In this document: piece by piece, positions 9,115 through 16,780 of the stretch | How the letters are laid out: each line of letters starts with the position of its first letter | Position numbering within the stretch: the first letter of the stretch is position 1 | NCBI RefSeq assembly: GCF_021554725.1 | Contig: NZ_JAIZDP010000004.1 | Coordinates: 186,001-250,000 of the forward strand | Reading direction: 5' to 3' | Source: Sinomonas notoginsengisoli | GTDB taxonomy: Bacteria; Actinomycetota; Actinomycetes; Actinomycetales; Micrococcaceae | DNA: 64,000 nucleotides | The notes under the pieces: model-generated | The model's database searches: none | What the model saw: only the letters and a program-made list of their open reading frames with translations | What the model was told of the DNA's origin: nothing | Position numbers and translations under genes: made by a program

Positions 9115-9543
9115 ATGGCTGTGGCGACAGCGGTCCTGGTGGCGGCGACGTTTGTGTGGCTGGGGATGGTGTTGGCCATCTCGTTCATCGAGGCGCCGTT
9201 GAAGTTCCAGGCCCCGGGCATCACCGTCGAGCTCGGCGTGGGCATCGGGCGGCTCGTGTTCAAGGCGCTCAACATCGTCGAATGCGTGCTCGCCGCCGTG
9301 GTGCTCGTGATGCTCGCGCTGGGCGGACGGGTGCCAGCGCCCGGGTGGGCACTCGCCGTCGTGCTCGCCGTGATCGTGATGCTCGACGTCGCCGTGCTGC
9401 GTCGGAGGATGGACCGCCGTGTGACCAGCGGGAATGTCAGCGACAGCATGCCGCGGAACACGCTGCACTTCACGTACGTGGGCCTCGAGGTCGCAAAGGT
9501 GGCCGGCCTGCTCTGGCTCGGGATCCTCGGGCTCGTCGCGTAG
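9115..9543 (+). CDS. Four-helix membrane protein, unknown
   Basis: A 142-residue integral membrane protein with about four membrane segments (near residues 5-25, 52-72, 78-98 and 122-140) and conserved-looking SFIEAPLKFQ and NTLHFTYVGLEV loops. Function is unknown. TGAGGTGG at 9101-9108 precedes the ATG. A TAAAAT -10-like element (9048-9053) and the 10-bp palindrome CTCAATTGAG (9067-9076) lie upstream and may form its promoter and operator. Confidence 0.75.
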   Translation: MAVATAVLVAATFVWLGMVLAISFIEAPLKFQAPGITVELGVGIGRLVFKALNIVECVLAAVVLVMLALGGRVPAPGWALAVVLAVIVMLDVAVLRRRMDRRVTSGNVSDSMPRNTLHFTYVGLEVAKVAGLLWLGILGLVA

Positions 9544-9734
9544 GCCGAGGACGGTCTCCGGATCGGTCAGAACCGCCCGCAGGAGTGCTGACGCCAGGCC
9601 CGCTCGGCCGAGCATCTCCTCCTCACATCTGCCGCACGCGTCGGGCACGCGCCCGTCACCCGCCCACGCCCGGCTCACCCCGGCTGCCCGCGGGGGCCTC
9701 CCGCTCGGGACGCCTGGGAGGCAGACTGGTTCCC

Positions 9735-10505
9735 ATGGCCTACTCAGTCCAGCTCTACTCCGTCCGCGACGCGCTCGACGCCGACCTCCCGGGCACCATC
9801 ACCCGGCTCGCCGAGATCGGGTACACCCAGGTGGAGCCGTACGACTTCGCCCCCCGTGCGGAAGAGCTCGCCGCGGCGTTCCGCGAGAACGACGTCACGG
9901 CGCCGACAGGGCACGCCCCGCTCCTGTCCGCGGACCAGGACGAGATCTTCGCCGCCGCCAAGAAGCTCGGCATCGGCACGGTCATCGAGCCCTACCTTCC
10001 GGCTGAGCATTGGCAGGATGTCGACACGATCCGCGATACCGCGGCCCGGCTCAACGCCGCCGCAAAGAAGGGCGCCGAGTACGGGATCCGTGTGGGGTAC
10101 CACAACCATGACTGGGAGATCTCCTCGAAGGTCGAGGGCACCACGGCACTCGAGTTCTTCGCCGGTCTTCTGGACCCCGAGCTCGTTCTCGAGGTCGATA
10201 CCTTCTGGGCCGCGGTGGGCGGCGAGGACCCGGCGGCCCTCCTGGCGCGGCTCGGCGACCGCGTTGTCGCGATTCACATCAAGGATGGCCCCGTGAACCA
10301 CGACAAGCGGGCCCAGCTCCCAGCGGGGCAGGGCGATGTGGGCGTCTGGCGCGTGCTCGCCGCGGCGAAGAACCTCGAGGTCGGGGTCGTCGAGTTCGAC
10401 GACTACGCCGAGGACATCTTCGACGGCCTCTCCGCCTCGCTGCACTACCTCGAGGCCGGCGCACCCAGCACGACAGACGGCGCCGGCACCGAGACCGCAC
10501 GATGA
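9735..10505 (+). CDS. Sugar phosphate isomerase/epimerase (AP endonuclease 2 fold)
   Basis: A 256-residue TIM-barrel protein of the xylose-isomerase-like family (IolE/IolI/Hyi group). It opens with SVQLYSVRDALDADL, and metal-ligand segments include GYHNHDWE, LVLEVDTFWA and VVAIHIKDGP. CAGACT at 9722-9727 sits 7 nt before the ATG and there is no ribosome binding site, consistent with a leaderless start. It overlaps the next gene by 4 nt (ATGA). Pairing with a Gfo/Idh/MocA dehydrogenase is typical of sugar or inositol derivative catabolism; the substrate is unknown. Confidence 0.88.
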   Translation: MAYSVQLYSVRDALDADLPGTITRLAEIGYTQVEPYDFAPRAEELAAAFRENDVTAPTGHAPLLSADQDEIFAAAKKLGIGTVIEPYLPAEHWQDVDTIRDTAARLNAAAKKGAEYGIRVGYHNHDWEISSKVEGTTALEFFAGLLDPELVLEVDTFWAAVGGEDPAALLARLGDRVVAIHIKDGPVNHDKRAQLPAGQGDVGVWRVLAAAKNLEVGVVEFDDYAEDIFDGLSASLHYLEAGAPSTTDGAGTETAR

Positions 10506-11620
10506 GCCGCGGACCGGTGGGCGTCGCCGTCATCGGCGCGGGCGTCATCAGCAAGCAGTACCTCGACAACCTCACAGGATTCCCCGACATCACGGTCCAC
10601 GTGATCGCTGACCTTTTCCCCGAAGCCGCCAAGGCCAGGGCCGAGGAGTACGGGATCGCCGAGTTCGGCACGCCCGAGCTCGCGCTCAACCACCCGGATG
10701 TCGAGATCATCGTGAACCTCACGATCCCGGCGGCGCACGTCGAGGTGGCCACCGCTGCGGTCCGTGCTGGCAAGCACGTCTGGAGCGAGAAGCCCTTCTC
10801 CCTCGACCGAGAGAGCGGCCTGTCCCTGCTCAAGGAGGCGCACGACGCCGGCCTCCGCCTCGGGTGCGCGCCGGACACCTTCCTGGGGGCTGGACTCCAG
10901 ACCGCTCGGCGCGTGATCGAACGCGGGGACGTCGGCGTGCCACTCACCGCCCAGACGGTTCTCCAGACCCCTGGACCCGAGTCGTGGCACCCCAATCCGG
11001 GATTCCTCTTCCAGCCCGGCGCCGGTCCGCTCTTCGACATGGGCCCGTACTACGTCACGGCGCTCGTGCAGACCTTCGGCAGCATCCGCCGCGTGGCGGC
11101 GCTGGGGTCGAAGGCCCGGGCCACCCGCGTGATCGGGACTGGTCCGAAGGCCGGCGAGGAGTTCACGGTCGAGGTGCCCACTCACGTGAGCGCACTGGCC
11201 CAGTTCGAGGACGGCAGGTCCTCGCACAGCATCTTCAGCTTCGAGTCCCCCCGCACACGCATGGGCTTCGTCGAGATCACCGGATCGGAGGCCACGCTGT
11301 CCCTTCCCGACCCGAACTACTTCGACGGCGACCTACAGATCTGCCGCATCGGTGAGACCGACTGGACGTCGATTCCCACCGCCGGCCCGGCCAACGGCCG
11401 CGGCATGGGCGTGCTCGACATGGCGCGCTCCGTGCGCGCCGGCACGCCCCACCGTGCCACCGGTCAGCTCGCCTACCACGTGCTCGACACGATGGTCTCG
11501 GTCTCGGAATCCATCGACTCAGGCGAGTTCGTCGACGTCGCCAGCAACGCGCCGTCGTCCGCGCCCCTGCCTGTGGACTGGGCTCCCACTGACGCGACCC
11601 TCGACGGGGTCCGGGCATGA
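10502..11620 (+). CDS. Gfo/Idh/MocA family oxidoreductase
   Basis: A 372-residue NAD(P)-dependent dehydrogenase. The N-terminal Rossmann fold has VAVIGAGVISKQY near residues 6-18, and the family EKP motif appears as WSEKPFSLDRE. The C-terminal half is the beta-sheet substrate domain (PLFDMGPYYVTALVQ). Translationally coupled to the upstream isomerase (4-nt overlap), so the two likely act consecutively on a sugar or cyclitol. No transporter or regulator is attached. Confidence 0.9.
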   Translation: MSRGPVGVAVIGAGVISKQYLDNLTGFPDITVHVIADLFPEAAKARAEEYGIAEFGTPELALNHPDVEIIVNLTIPAAHVEVATAAVRAGKHVWSEKPFSLDRESGLSLLKEAHDAGLRLGCAPDTFLGAGLQTARRVIERGDVGVPLTAQTVLQTPGPESWHPNPGFLFQPGAGPLFDMGPYYVTALVQTFGSIRRVAALGSKARATRVIGTGPKAGEEFTVEVPTHVSALAQFEDGRSSHSIFSFESPRTRMGFVEITGSEATLSLPDPNYFDGDLQICRIGETDWTSIPTAGPANGRGMGVLDMARSVRAGTPHRATGQLAYHVLDTMVSVSESIDSGEFVDVASNAPSSAPLPVDWAPTDATLDGVRA

Positions 11621-11691
11621 GTTCGACTTCGCCCCCAGCACCGCCTCCTTCGACGCCGCCTTCAGCAACCAGACCTGACTCTGCGCTCCGG

Positions 11692-12828
11692 TCACCCCTC
11701 GAGCAGGGAACGGCCCACGATCAGGCGCATGATCTCGTTGGAGCCCTCAAGGATCCGGTGCACGCGCAGGTCGCGGGCGATCTTCTCGACGCCGTACTCG
11801 TGCAGGTAGCCGTAGCCGCCGTGGAGTTGGATGGCCTGGTCTGCCACTGAGAACCCGGCGTCGGTGCAGACCCGCTTGGCCATCGCGCACAGCCGCAGGG
11901 CATCCGGGGCACCGCGGTCGAGGGCATCGGCGGCCACTCTGAGCAGCGCGCGAGCGGACTCGAGCTCCATCGCCATGTCCGCTACGGCGAACCTGAGGGC
12001 CTCCATGTCCGCCAGCCGCTCGCCGAAGGCGGTGCGGTCCTTGAGGTACGCGATCGTCTTCTCGAGGGCCGCCTGCCCACCGCCAAGGGAGCAGGCGCCG
12101 ATGTTGAGGCGGCCTCCATTGAGCCCCTTCATCGCGATGCCGAACCCCTGGCCCTCGGCCCCGAGTCGGTTGGCCGCTGGGATGCGCGCATTGCGGAGCA
12201 CCACCTGCGCGGTGGGCTGGGCGTTCCACCCCATCTTCTTCTCGTTCGCGCCGAAGGAGAGGCCGGGGGTGTCCGCCGTGACGAGGAATGCGGTGATGCC
12301 GCGGCTGCCGGCGTCTGACGTGCGCGCCATGACGAGGTAGAGCGCGGAGTGTCCTGCACCGGAGATGAACTGCTTGACACCGTTGAGCACATACTCGTCC
12401 CCGTCCAGGACGGCCTTCGTGCTGAGGGCGCCTGCATCGGAGCCGGCGCCCGGCTCGGTGAGGCAGTAGCTGCTGAGGTCCTCCATGGACACGAGGCCCG
12501 GGAGCCAGGTCAGCTTCTGCTCGTCGTTCCCGAACGTGTACACCATCCAGACCACCATGTTGTGGATGGAGATGTAGGCGGCCGTGGTGGGGTCCGCCTT
12601 GGCGAGCTCCTCGAAGATCAGCACGGCATCCGAACGCTGCAGCGCCGCCCCGCCGTGGTCCTCGCCGATGTAGACGCCGCCAAGGCCGAGCTCGCCGGCC
12701 TCGCGCAGCACGTCCACGGGAAAGTGCTTCTGGGTGTCCCATTCGAGCGCGTGCGGAAGAAGCCTGTCCGCCGCGAAGTCGCGGACGGTGTCGACGAGTG
12801 CGCGCTGGTCTTCCGTGAGTTCGAACAT
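11692..12828 (-). CDS. Acyl-CoA dehydrogenase (isobutyryl-CoA type)
   Basis: FAD-dependent alpha,beta-dehydrogenation of a short or branched acyl-CoA, as in valine breakdown. The 378-residue protein shows the standard N-terminal helical domain (FELTEDQRALVDTVRDFA), CLTEPGAGSDAGAL, the FAD segment GGYGYLHEYGVEK and the C-terminal RILEGSNEIMRLIVGR. Resemblance is closest to isobutyryl-CoA dehydrogenase; exact chain preference is inferred. No ribosome binding site is present; CATGAT (12840-12835) sits 6 nt before the ATG, so it is probably leaderless. Confidence 0.92.
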   Translation of the reverse strand: MFELTEDQRALVDTVRDFAADRLLPHALEWDTQKHFPVDVLREAGELGLGGVYIGEDHGGAALQRSDAVLIFEELAKADPTTAAYISIHNMVVWMVYTFGNDEQKLTWLPGLVSMEDLSSYCLTEPGAGSDAGALSTKAVLDGDEYVLNGVKQFISGAGHSALYLVMARTSDAGSRGITAFLVTADTPGLSFGANEKKMGWNAQPTAQVVLRNARIPAANRLGAEGQGFGIAMKGLNGGRLNIGACSLGGGQAALEKTIAYLKDRTAFGERLADMEALRFAVADMAMELESARALLRVAADALDRGAPDALRLCAMAKRVCTDAGFSVADQAIQLHGGYGYLHEYGVEKIARDLRVHRILEGSNEIMRLIVGRSLLEG

Positions 12829-12885
12829 GTGCCCATCATGGCGGCGCTCAGCCCAGAAATCACGGGTCCGGCCATGGACGCGCGG

Positions 12886-12926
12886 GGCGCACGACGGCGC
12901 CAGTCGGGCCGCCGCCGTCGTGCGCC
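12886..12926 (-). terminator. 14-bp perfect hairpin, ACGACGGCG family
   Basis: GGCGCACGACGGCG (12886-12899) and its exact reverse complement (12913-12926) flank a 13-nt loop. It stands just downstream of the small minus-strand gene/MetF unit and upstream of the acyl-CoA dehydrogenase start, so it likely terminates the former. No T-tract follows. Confidence 0.65.
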
Positions 12927-12943
12927 GCTCCCGCTGGGCTCCC

Positions 12944-13150
12944 CTACAGGTTCCGGCGCGCGCGGGTGCCTCGCAGTCCGACCGCTACGTTGTCGGACCG
13001 ATGGAACATCCTGCGCCCCTCGACACCGCCGAACTGGACCCACAGGGTGGACACATCGCGGCTGAGGCCGTCCACGGTCCCTTCGCCGAGGTAGCGACCC
13101 TCGGCCACGATGTGCACGCGGGCCCCGCGGCGCAGCTGCCCCCAGGGCAC
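12944..13150 (-). CDS. Small conserved-looking hypothetical protein
   Basis: A 68-codon frame from a GTG at 13150, lying 64 nt after the MetF stop on the same strand. The translation (LRRGARVHIVAEGRYLGEGT, then VQFGGVEGRRMFHRSDNVAV) reads like a compact beta-rich fold rather than a shadow frame. No ribosome binding site is visible, and no in-frame ATG, GTG or TTG is closer to metF until 13303, inside metF. I do not recognise a family. A strong hairpin follows its stop. Confidence 0.4.
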   Translation of the reverse strand: MPWGQLRRGARVHIVAEGRYLGEGTVDGLSRDVSTLWVQFGGVEGRRMFHRSDNVAVGLRGTRARRNL

Positions 13151-13214
13151 ACGCTGAGGGGCCTGGGGGCAACCCGGGGCGCCCGGCGGGATTGGACTCC
13201 GACCGATGCCACGG

Positions 13215-14021
13215 TCACCGGCCCTCGAAGCTGTTGAAGGTGAACAGGTGGATCCCGGCCACGCCCGTCCTTGGTGCTGAGAGGTCGCGCACGAGCGTCT
13301 CACAGGAGTACGCGTCCCCGCGCAAAAACCTGCGGGCCAGCGGGCCCTTACGGCTGATGAATTTCAGCGACGGCCCGACGCCGATCTTCGCCGCGAGCGA
13401 GATGAGCCGGGTGCGCGGAACTGGGCCGGTCACACCCGCCCAGACCGGCAGCTCCACGCCCTCGCTGCGCAGCAGCCCCACGTAGGCGGTGATCATGCGA
13501 GCCGAGAAGCACATCTGAGTGACGACGTTCGCGGCGAGGTGCTGCTTGGCCAGGAGTGCGTCGAGGAGCGCCACCGCACCGTGCGTGGGGTGGCCCTCGG
13601 GGTATCCGGCGACGCCGATGCTGAGGCGGCCTCCGGAGAGCTCCGCGATGTCCTCCATGAGTTCAAGGGAGTTCGCGTACGGGCCCGCCGCCTGGACCGC
13701 GTCCCCTCCGACCGCGAACACTTCCGTGATCCCAGCGGACTCGAATCGCCGGAGCACCCGCGCGAGCCGAGCCCGGTCGCCGATGCTGCGGGCGGCGAGA
13801 TGCGGGACTACCTGATAGCCGAGCCCGGCGAGGCGGACGGACGTCTCGGCCGTCGTCTCGATGCCGTGGTGCGGCAGGCACGTCACGGTCAGGGCCGAGC
13901 CCTCCGGGACGGTCGTGGCGACCTGGGGGACGATGTCCTCGGTTGGCACGATCTCGAGGCGCATCGGCAGGGGCGCGCCGTCGGCCAGAGTGAGCGGGGC
14001 GGAGAGCGGATGGACGGCCAT
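13215..14021 (-). CDS. metF: MetF-type methylenetetrahydrofolate reductase
   Basis: A 268-residue TIM-barrel flavoprotein of the methylenetetrahydrofolate reductase family, which reduces 5,10-methylene-THF to 5-methyl-THF. Family segments are the early LRLEIVPTED start of the barrel, LTVTCLPHHGIETT, VFAVGGDA (where other MetF have RGD), and SIGVAGYPEGHP, which matches the family GYPE signature. GGAGAT before the ATG at 14021 sets the start. A tandem glycine riboswitch occupies the leader, linking expression to glycine. It may feed on methylene-THF made by glycine cleavage or betaine demethylation; a divergent paralog with another role is possible. Confidence 0.85.
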   Translation of the reverse strand: MAVHPLSAPLTLADGAPLPMRLEIVPTEDIVPQVATTVPEGSALTVTCLPHHGIETTAETSVRLAGLGYQVVPHLAARSIGDRARLARVLRRFESAGITEVFAVGGDAVQAAGPYANSLELMEDIAELSGGRLSIGVAGYPEGHPTHGAVALLDALLAKQHLAANVVTQMCFSARMITAYVGLLRSEGVELPVWAGVTGPVPRTRLISLAAKIGVGPSLKFISRKGPLARRFLRGDAYSCETLVRDLSAPRTGVAGIHLFTFNSFEGR

Positions 14022-14073
14022 GGGGGATCTCCAGCGTTCGTGCGGCACGTCGGCGTGCCGCGATGGCTTTGGA

Positions 14074-14265
14074 CCCTCCCCGCTCTGTCGTGGACCTGAG
14101 AGATTTCGCTTCGCCGCTGTGGCGGGTCGCTTGCACCGTCGGTGAGCCCAGACGAGCCGGGCTGCTTTCCAGAGTTGCCTGTCCGCGGCGGTACTTGGGC
14201 CTGAGAGATTCCTGGGGAGGAGTTGCTCCTACGGCACCTGCTGCAGTGGCAGGATTCTCCCGCTG
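14074..14265 (-). ncRNA. Tandem glycine riboswitch
   Basis: Minus-strand leader of the MetF gene. The first aptamer starts near 14265 (GCGGGAG), with GCCGTAGGAGCAA, the conserved CAGGAATCTCTCAGGC and a closing GGACAGGCAACTCTGG. The second aptamer has CACCGACGGTGCAAGC, then GAAATCTCTCAGGTCC and GACAGAGCGGGGAGG, ending near 14074. These are hallmark gcvT-type glycine riboswitch sequences in the usual two-aptamer order. The switch ends about 53 nt before the MetF ATG. Usually it controls glycine cleavage genes. Confidence 0.93.
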
Positions 14266-14350
14266 CGGATGGTCGGCATGTTCATTTGTAGGCCGCGGTG
14301 GGCTGCGACCGGTCCAGTGTGGTCCGCGTCACGGGAGGGTGTCAAAGTGG

Positions 14351-14379
14351 CATGTCATACGGCGCCGCCGTGTGACATG
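14351..14379. promoter_or_regulatory. 29-bp near-perfect palindromic operator
   Basis: CATGTCATACGGCG (14351-14364) and CGCCGTGTGACATG (14366-14379) are inverted around one base with a single mismatch in 14. It sits 37 nt before the TetR start and next to a TTGACA -35-like box for the opposite strand (14345-14340). It is a strong candidate for the TetR autoregulatory site, which could also affect transcription of the glycine-riboswitch/MetF unit. Confidence 0.6.
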
Positions 14380-14415
14380 AACGACTCTTACTGACACATC
14401 GACATAAAGTGAGGT

Positions 14416-15063
14416 ATGCCCCGCATTCAGGCCGAGTCGAACGCAGCACAGCGGGCGGTCACCCAGCGCCGCATCCTCGATGCCTTCGGGCAGCTGCTCT
14501 TCACCCGGGGCCTCCCGGGCCTGACGATGACCGACGTGGCCCGCCAGGCCGGAGTGGGCCGCACCGCCGTCTACAACTACTACGCCGACATGGAGGAGCT
14601 CCTCATCGGCTACGCGCTCGACGAGACGGGCCGGTTCCTCACAGACCTCAAGGCGCAGTTGGCCGGACTGGCCAACCCGATCGACCGCCTCGCGGTGTAC
14701 ATCCGGGCCCAGGTCGAGGACCTCTCCCGCCGCCATCTGCCCCCAGGGCCGGCCATGCGGGCGGTGCTCTCCGCGCAGTCCTTCGCCAAGCTCGGCGACC
14801 ACGTGGGTGAGCTCAACGCCCTCCTGGCCCAGATCCTGCGTGACGCGATGGCCGAGGGCTACCTGCCCGAGGCCGACGTCGAAGAGCTCCTCGGGCTGGT
14901 CCACGGCTCGCTCACGGCGAGCGCGGACCGCGGACGCGCGGAGGAGGAGGCAGAGGAGGCGGCGCACGACGCCGACACGGACCGGCGCACGGAAGCCACC
15001 GTCCGCTTCATCCAGCTCGGCGTCGGCGCACGCTTCGACGACCGGGGCCACCCGCTGCGGTGA
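14416..15063 (+). CDS. TetR family transcriptional regulator
   Basis: A 215-residue one-component repressor with an N-terminal TetR helix-turn-helix at residues 12-60 (RILDAFGQLLFTRGLPG, MTDVARQAGVGRTAVYNYY). The ligand-binding domain is followed by an acidic, Ala/Glu-rich stretch near residues 175-190 (RAEEEAEEAAHDADTD). The ligand is unknown. A 29-bp palindrome lies just upstream, consistent with autoregulation. It is divergent from the MetF unit and upstream of the EWP mini-protein island, either of which may be its target. Confidence 0.9.
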   Translation: MPRIQAESNAAQRAVTQRRILDAFGQLLFTRGLPGLTMTDVARQAGVGRTAVYNYYADMEELLIGYALDETGRFLTDLKAQLAGLANPIDRLAVYIRAQVEDLSRRHLPPGPAMRAVLSAQSFAKLGDHVGELNALLAQILRDAMAEGYLPEADVEELLGLVHGSLTASADRGRAEEEAEEAAHDADTDRRTEATVRFIQLGVGARFDDRGHPLR

Positions 15064-15182
15064 TAGGTGATGGGCGGCCGGAGCGCGACCGCACCTCTCC
15101 ACATGTCCGGCAAGCAGACCTAGCATTGACAGCGGGGAAATTGGCACAACCCTTCCATCGCAGAAGTCAGCAGGAGGACATC

Positions 15183-15437
15183 ATGGCCACGAACCAAGAC
15201 AAGAGCGCGGCAGCTCAGACAGCCAATGAAGAAGAACACCGGGCAGCGGCAGCCGGGACCACGATTACCGTGCCATCGATCACTGGAGTTGCCGACGCTC
15301 TTGAGCCTAAGCACCTCCTCTGGTTCGGTGGTCTCGCCGTGGCCGGAGCGATCGGTGTCCTCGAATGGCCGGTCGTCGCTGCAGTTGGAGTGGGCACCTA
15401 CGTCGCGGAGCGCTTCGCGCGCTCAGGCCGCAGGTAG
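15183..15437 (+). CDS. EWP-family mini membrane protein (copy A)
   Basis: An 84-residue protein. A polar N-terminus of about 25 residues is followed by a short beta-like stretch (TITVPSITGV), then PKHLLWFGGLAVAGAIG and LEWPVVAAVGVGTYVAERFA, predicted to form one long or two short membrane helices with a basic tail (RSGRR). GGAGGACATC leads into the ATG. It is nearly identical in its second half to the gene at 16490 and shares the G-x-(I/V)EWP core with those at 16266 and 21343. I do not recognise the family; proximity to a giant P-type ATPase suggests an accessory role. Confidence 0.8.
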   Translation: MATNQDKSAAAQTANEEEHRAAAAGTTITVPSITGVADALEPKHLLWFGGLAVAGAIGVLEWPVVAAVGVGTYVAERFARSGRR

Positions 15438-15509
15438 TCGCACGCGTCCGTCAGCACGAGTTACCGACTAGCGAGGCTGCGGCCTCGGGCAGCCGCAGAA
15501 GGAGACGGC

Positions 15510-15956
15510 ATGGCCAGCCTTGAAGCGAGCATCTTCATCGCGGCCACGCCGCAGGAGGTCTTCGACTACGTGCGGGACCCCGGGAACCTCGCCTCGCATC
15601 ACGGAATCGTCCTGCACGCAGAGACCCAGGGCGACGGGCCGATACGGAGCGGCTCCCGTTTCAGGGGGACGAGCCAGATCCTCGGGCGGACCTACGACTG
15701 GACGGCGGAGATTGTCGATCACGAACGGCCGAGTATTATATCTTTCCAAGCCGTAGCGGGCAACATCAGCGTCACTATTTCTTACACGATGATTCCCGAG
15801 GGGTCTGGCACGCGGCTCGCCTACCGCGCGGACGCTCGCCCCAGCCCGGGGTCAAGCTTCAGCGTGGTCGCAGAGACGCTCGCTGTAGAGGGCTACCGCC
15901 GGCAAGTGCTTGTGGATCTCGCCACCCTCGACCGCATCCTGGCCGGGTCATCCTGA
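15510..15956 (+). CDS. SRPBCC (START-like) protein
   Basis: A 148-residue protein with the polyketide-cyclase/SRPBCC helix-grip fold: EASIFIAATPQEVFDYVRDP, GSRFRGTSQILGRTYDW, ISYTMIPEGSGTRLAYRAD. Such proteins bind hydrophobic ligands in a deep cavity; none can be assigned here. AAGGAG at 15499-15504 precedes the ATG. Codons around 15733-15750 (AGT ATT ATA TCT) are unusually AT-rich for this genome. It lies inside the EWP mini-protein/P-type ATPase island, 72 nt after copy A in the same direction. Confidence 0.85.
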   Translation: MASLEASIFIAATPQEVFDYVRDPGNLASHHGIVLHAETQGDGPIRSGSRFRGTSQILGRTYDWTAEIVDHERPSIISFQAVAGNISVTISYTMIPEGSGTRLAYRADARPSPGSSFSVVAETLAVEGYRRQVLVDLATLDRILAGSS

Positions 15957-16023
15957 CCAGCCGTCGGAGGCCACCAACGAGGCACAGCCGCGCCGCCTTG
16001 CCCTCTGAGCACTCGCCCCGCGG

Positions 16024-16266
16024 CTACCGCACGAGGGCCAGGGCGTCGCCCAGTCCCCGCAGGCCTGCGCTGCGCCTAGTGAGCGCCAGCAGACGAGCCA
16101 CAACCACGAGCACCGCGAGAGGCCACTCGATCAGGCCGACGGCCGCCAGCAGGGCCGCGCCGCCGAGGAAGGCGAGCGTGTCGACCGGTGGCAGGGTTAC
16201 GGTGCCGATTCCCTCGAAGTGGATGCGGATCGGCCCTGAGGACCAGGCCTCAGCCAGTTCATTCAT
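16024..16266 (-). CDS. EWP-family mini membrane protein (copy B)
   Basis: An 80-residue protein on the opposite strand to its neighbours. A short soluble beta segment (IRIHFEGIGTVTLPPVDTLA) leads into FLGGAALLAAVG and LIEWPLAVLVVVARLLALTR, then a basic C-terminus ending LGDALALVR. It pairs with the gene at 21343: both have FEGxGTVxLPPxDxLAFLGG before the EWP core and a GDAL ending. Function is unknown. It is divergent from copy C with 223 nt between. Confidence 0.75.
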   Translation of the reverse strand: MNELAEAWSSGPIRIHFEGIGTVTLPPVDTLAFLGGAALLAAVGLIEWPLAVLVVVARLLALTRRSAGLRGLGDALALVR

Positions 16267-16489
16267 GATGCGTTCCTAAGCAATGCGGTGGAGCGCTGGA
16301 ACCGTACGCCTGTGCGTCGGGCAGTCGCCGTCATCAGTGTCACAAGGACGGTAGCGATCGCTCGTTGCCGCGAGGTTAACGGCTGTCAAACCCGAACCGA
16401 GGAAATCTCGTCCAAAGTATTCGCATCTGGCAGCGAGGGTGCCTACTATTGCGTGCTCCATTGATCCGACCGTCGACTAGGAGGATGAC

Positions 16490-16765
16490 ATGGCCACGAA
16501 CACCGGCGCCGGTAACGAGAAGGAAGCATCGTCTACTGGGACTGCAGGCGAGAATCGTCCCGGGGGCCAGGAGATCACCTTCACAGTTCCGCAGGTCCCT
16601 GCCATGGCGGAACTGATGGAGCCCAAGCGGCTGCTGTGGTTCGGCGGCCTGGCGGCTGCGGGGGTGATCGGAGTGCTCGAGTGGCCCGTGGTCGCGGCCG
16701 TGGGTATCGGCAGCTACGTCGCGGAGCGGTTCGCCGAGTCAAACCGACGCGCGGCCGGCCGCTAG
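16490..16765 (+). CDS. EWP-family mini membrane protein (copy C)
   Basis: A 91-residue paralog of copy A: MATN start, polar linker, ITFTVPQVPAMAELMEPKRL, LWFGGLAAAGVIG, LEWPVVAAVGIGSYVAERFA, basic tail. AGGAGG at 16480-16485 precedes the ATG, and TACTAT at 16443-16448 is a plausible -10. It ends 15 nt before the GTG of the large P-type ATPase, so the two are almost certainly cotranscribed. This is the strongest argument that the family works with the pump. Confidence 0.82.
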   Translation: MATNTGAGNEKEASSTGTAGENRPGGQEITFTVPQVPAMAELMEPKRLLWFGGLAAAGVIGVLEWPVVAAVGIGSYVAERFAESNRRAAGR

Positions 16766-16780
16766 ACCAGTAAGGGCGAC

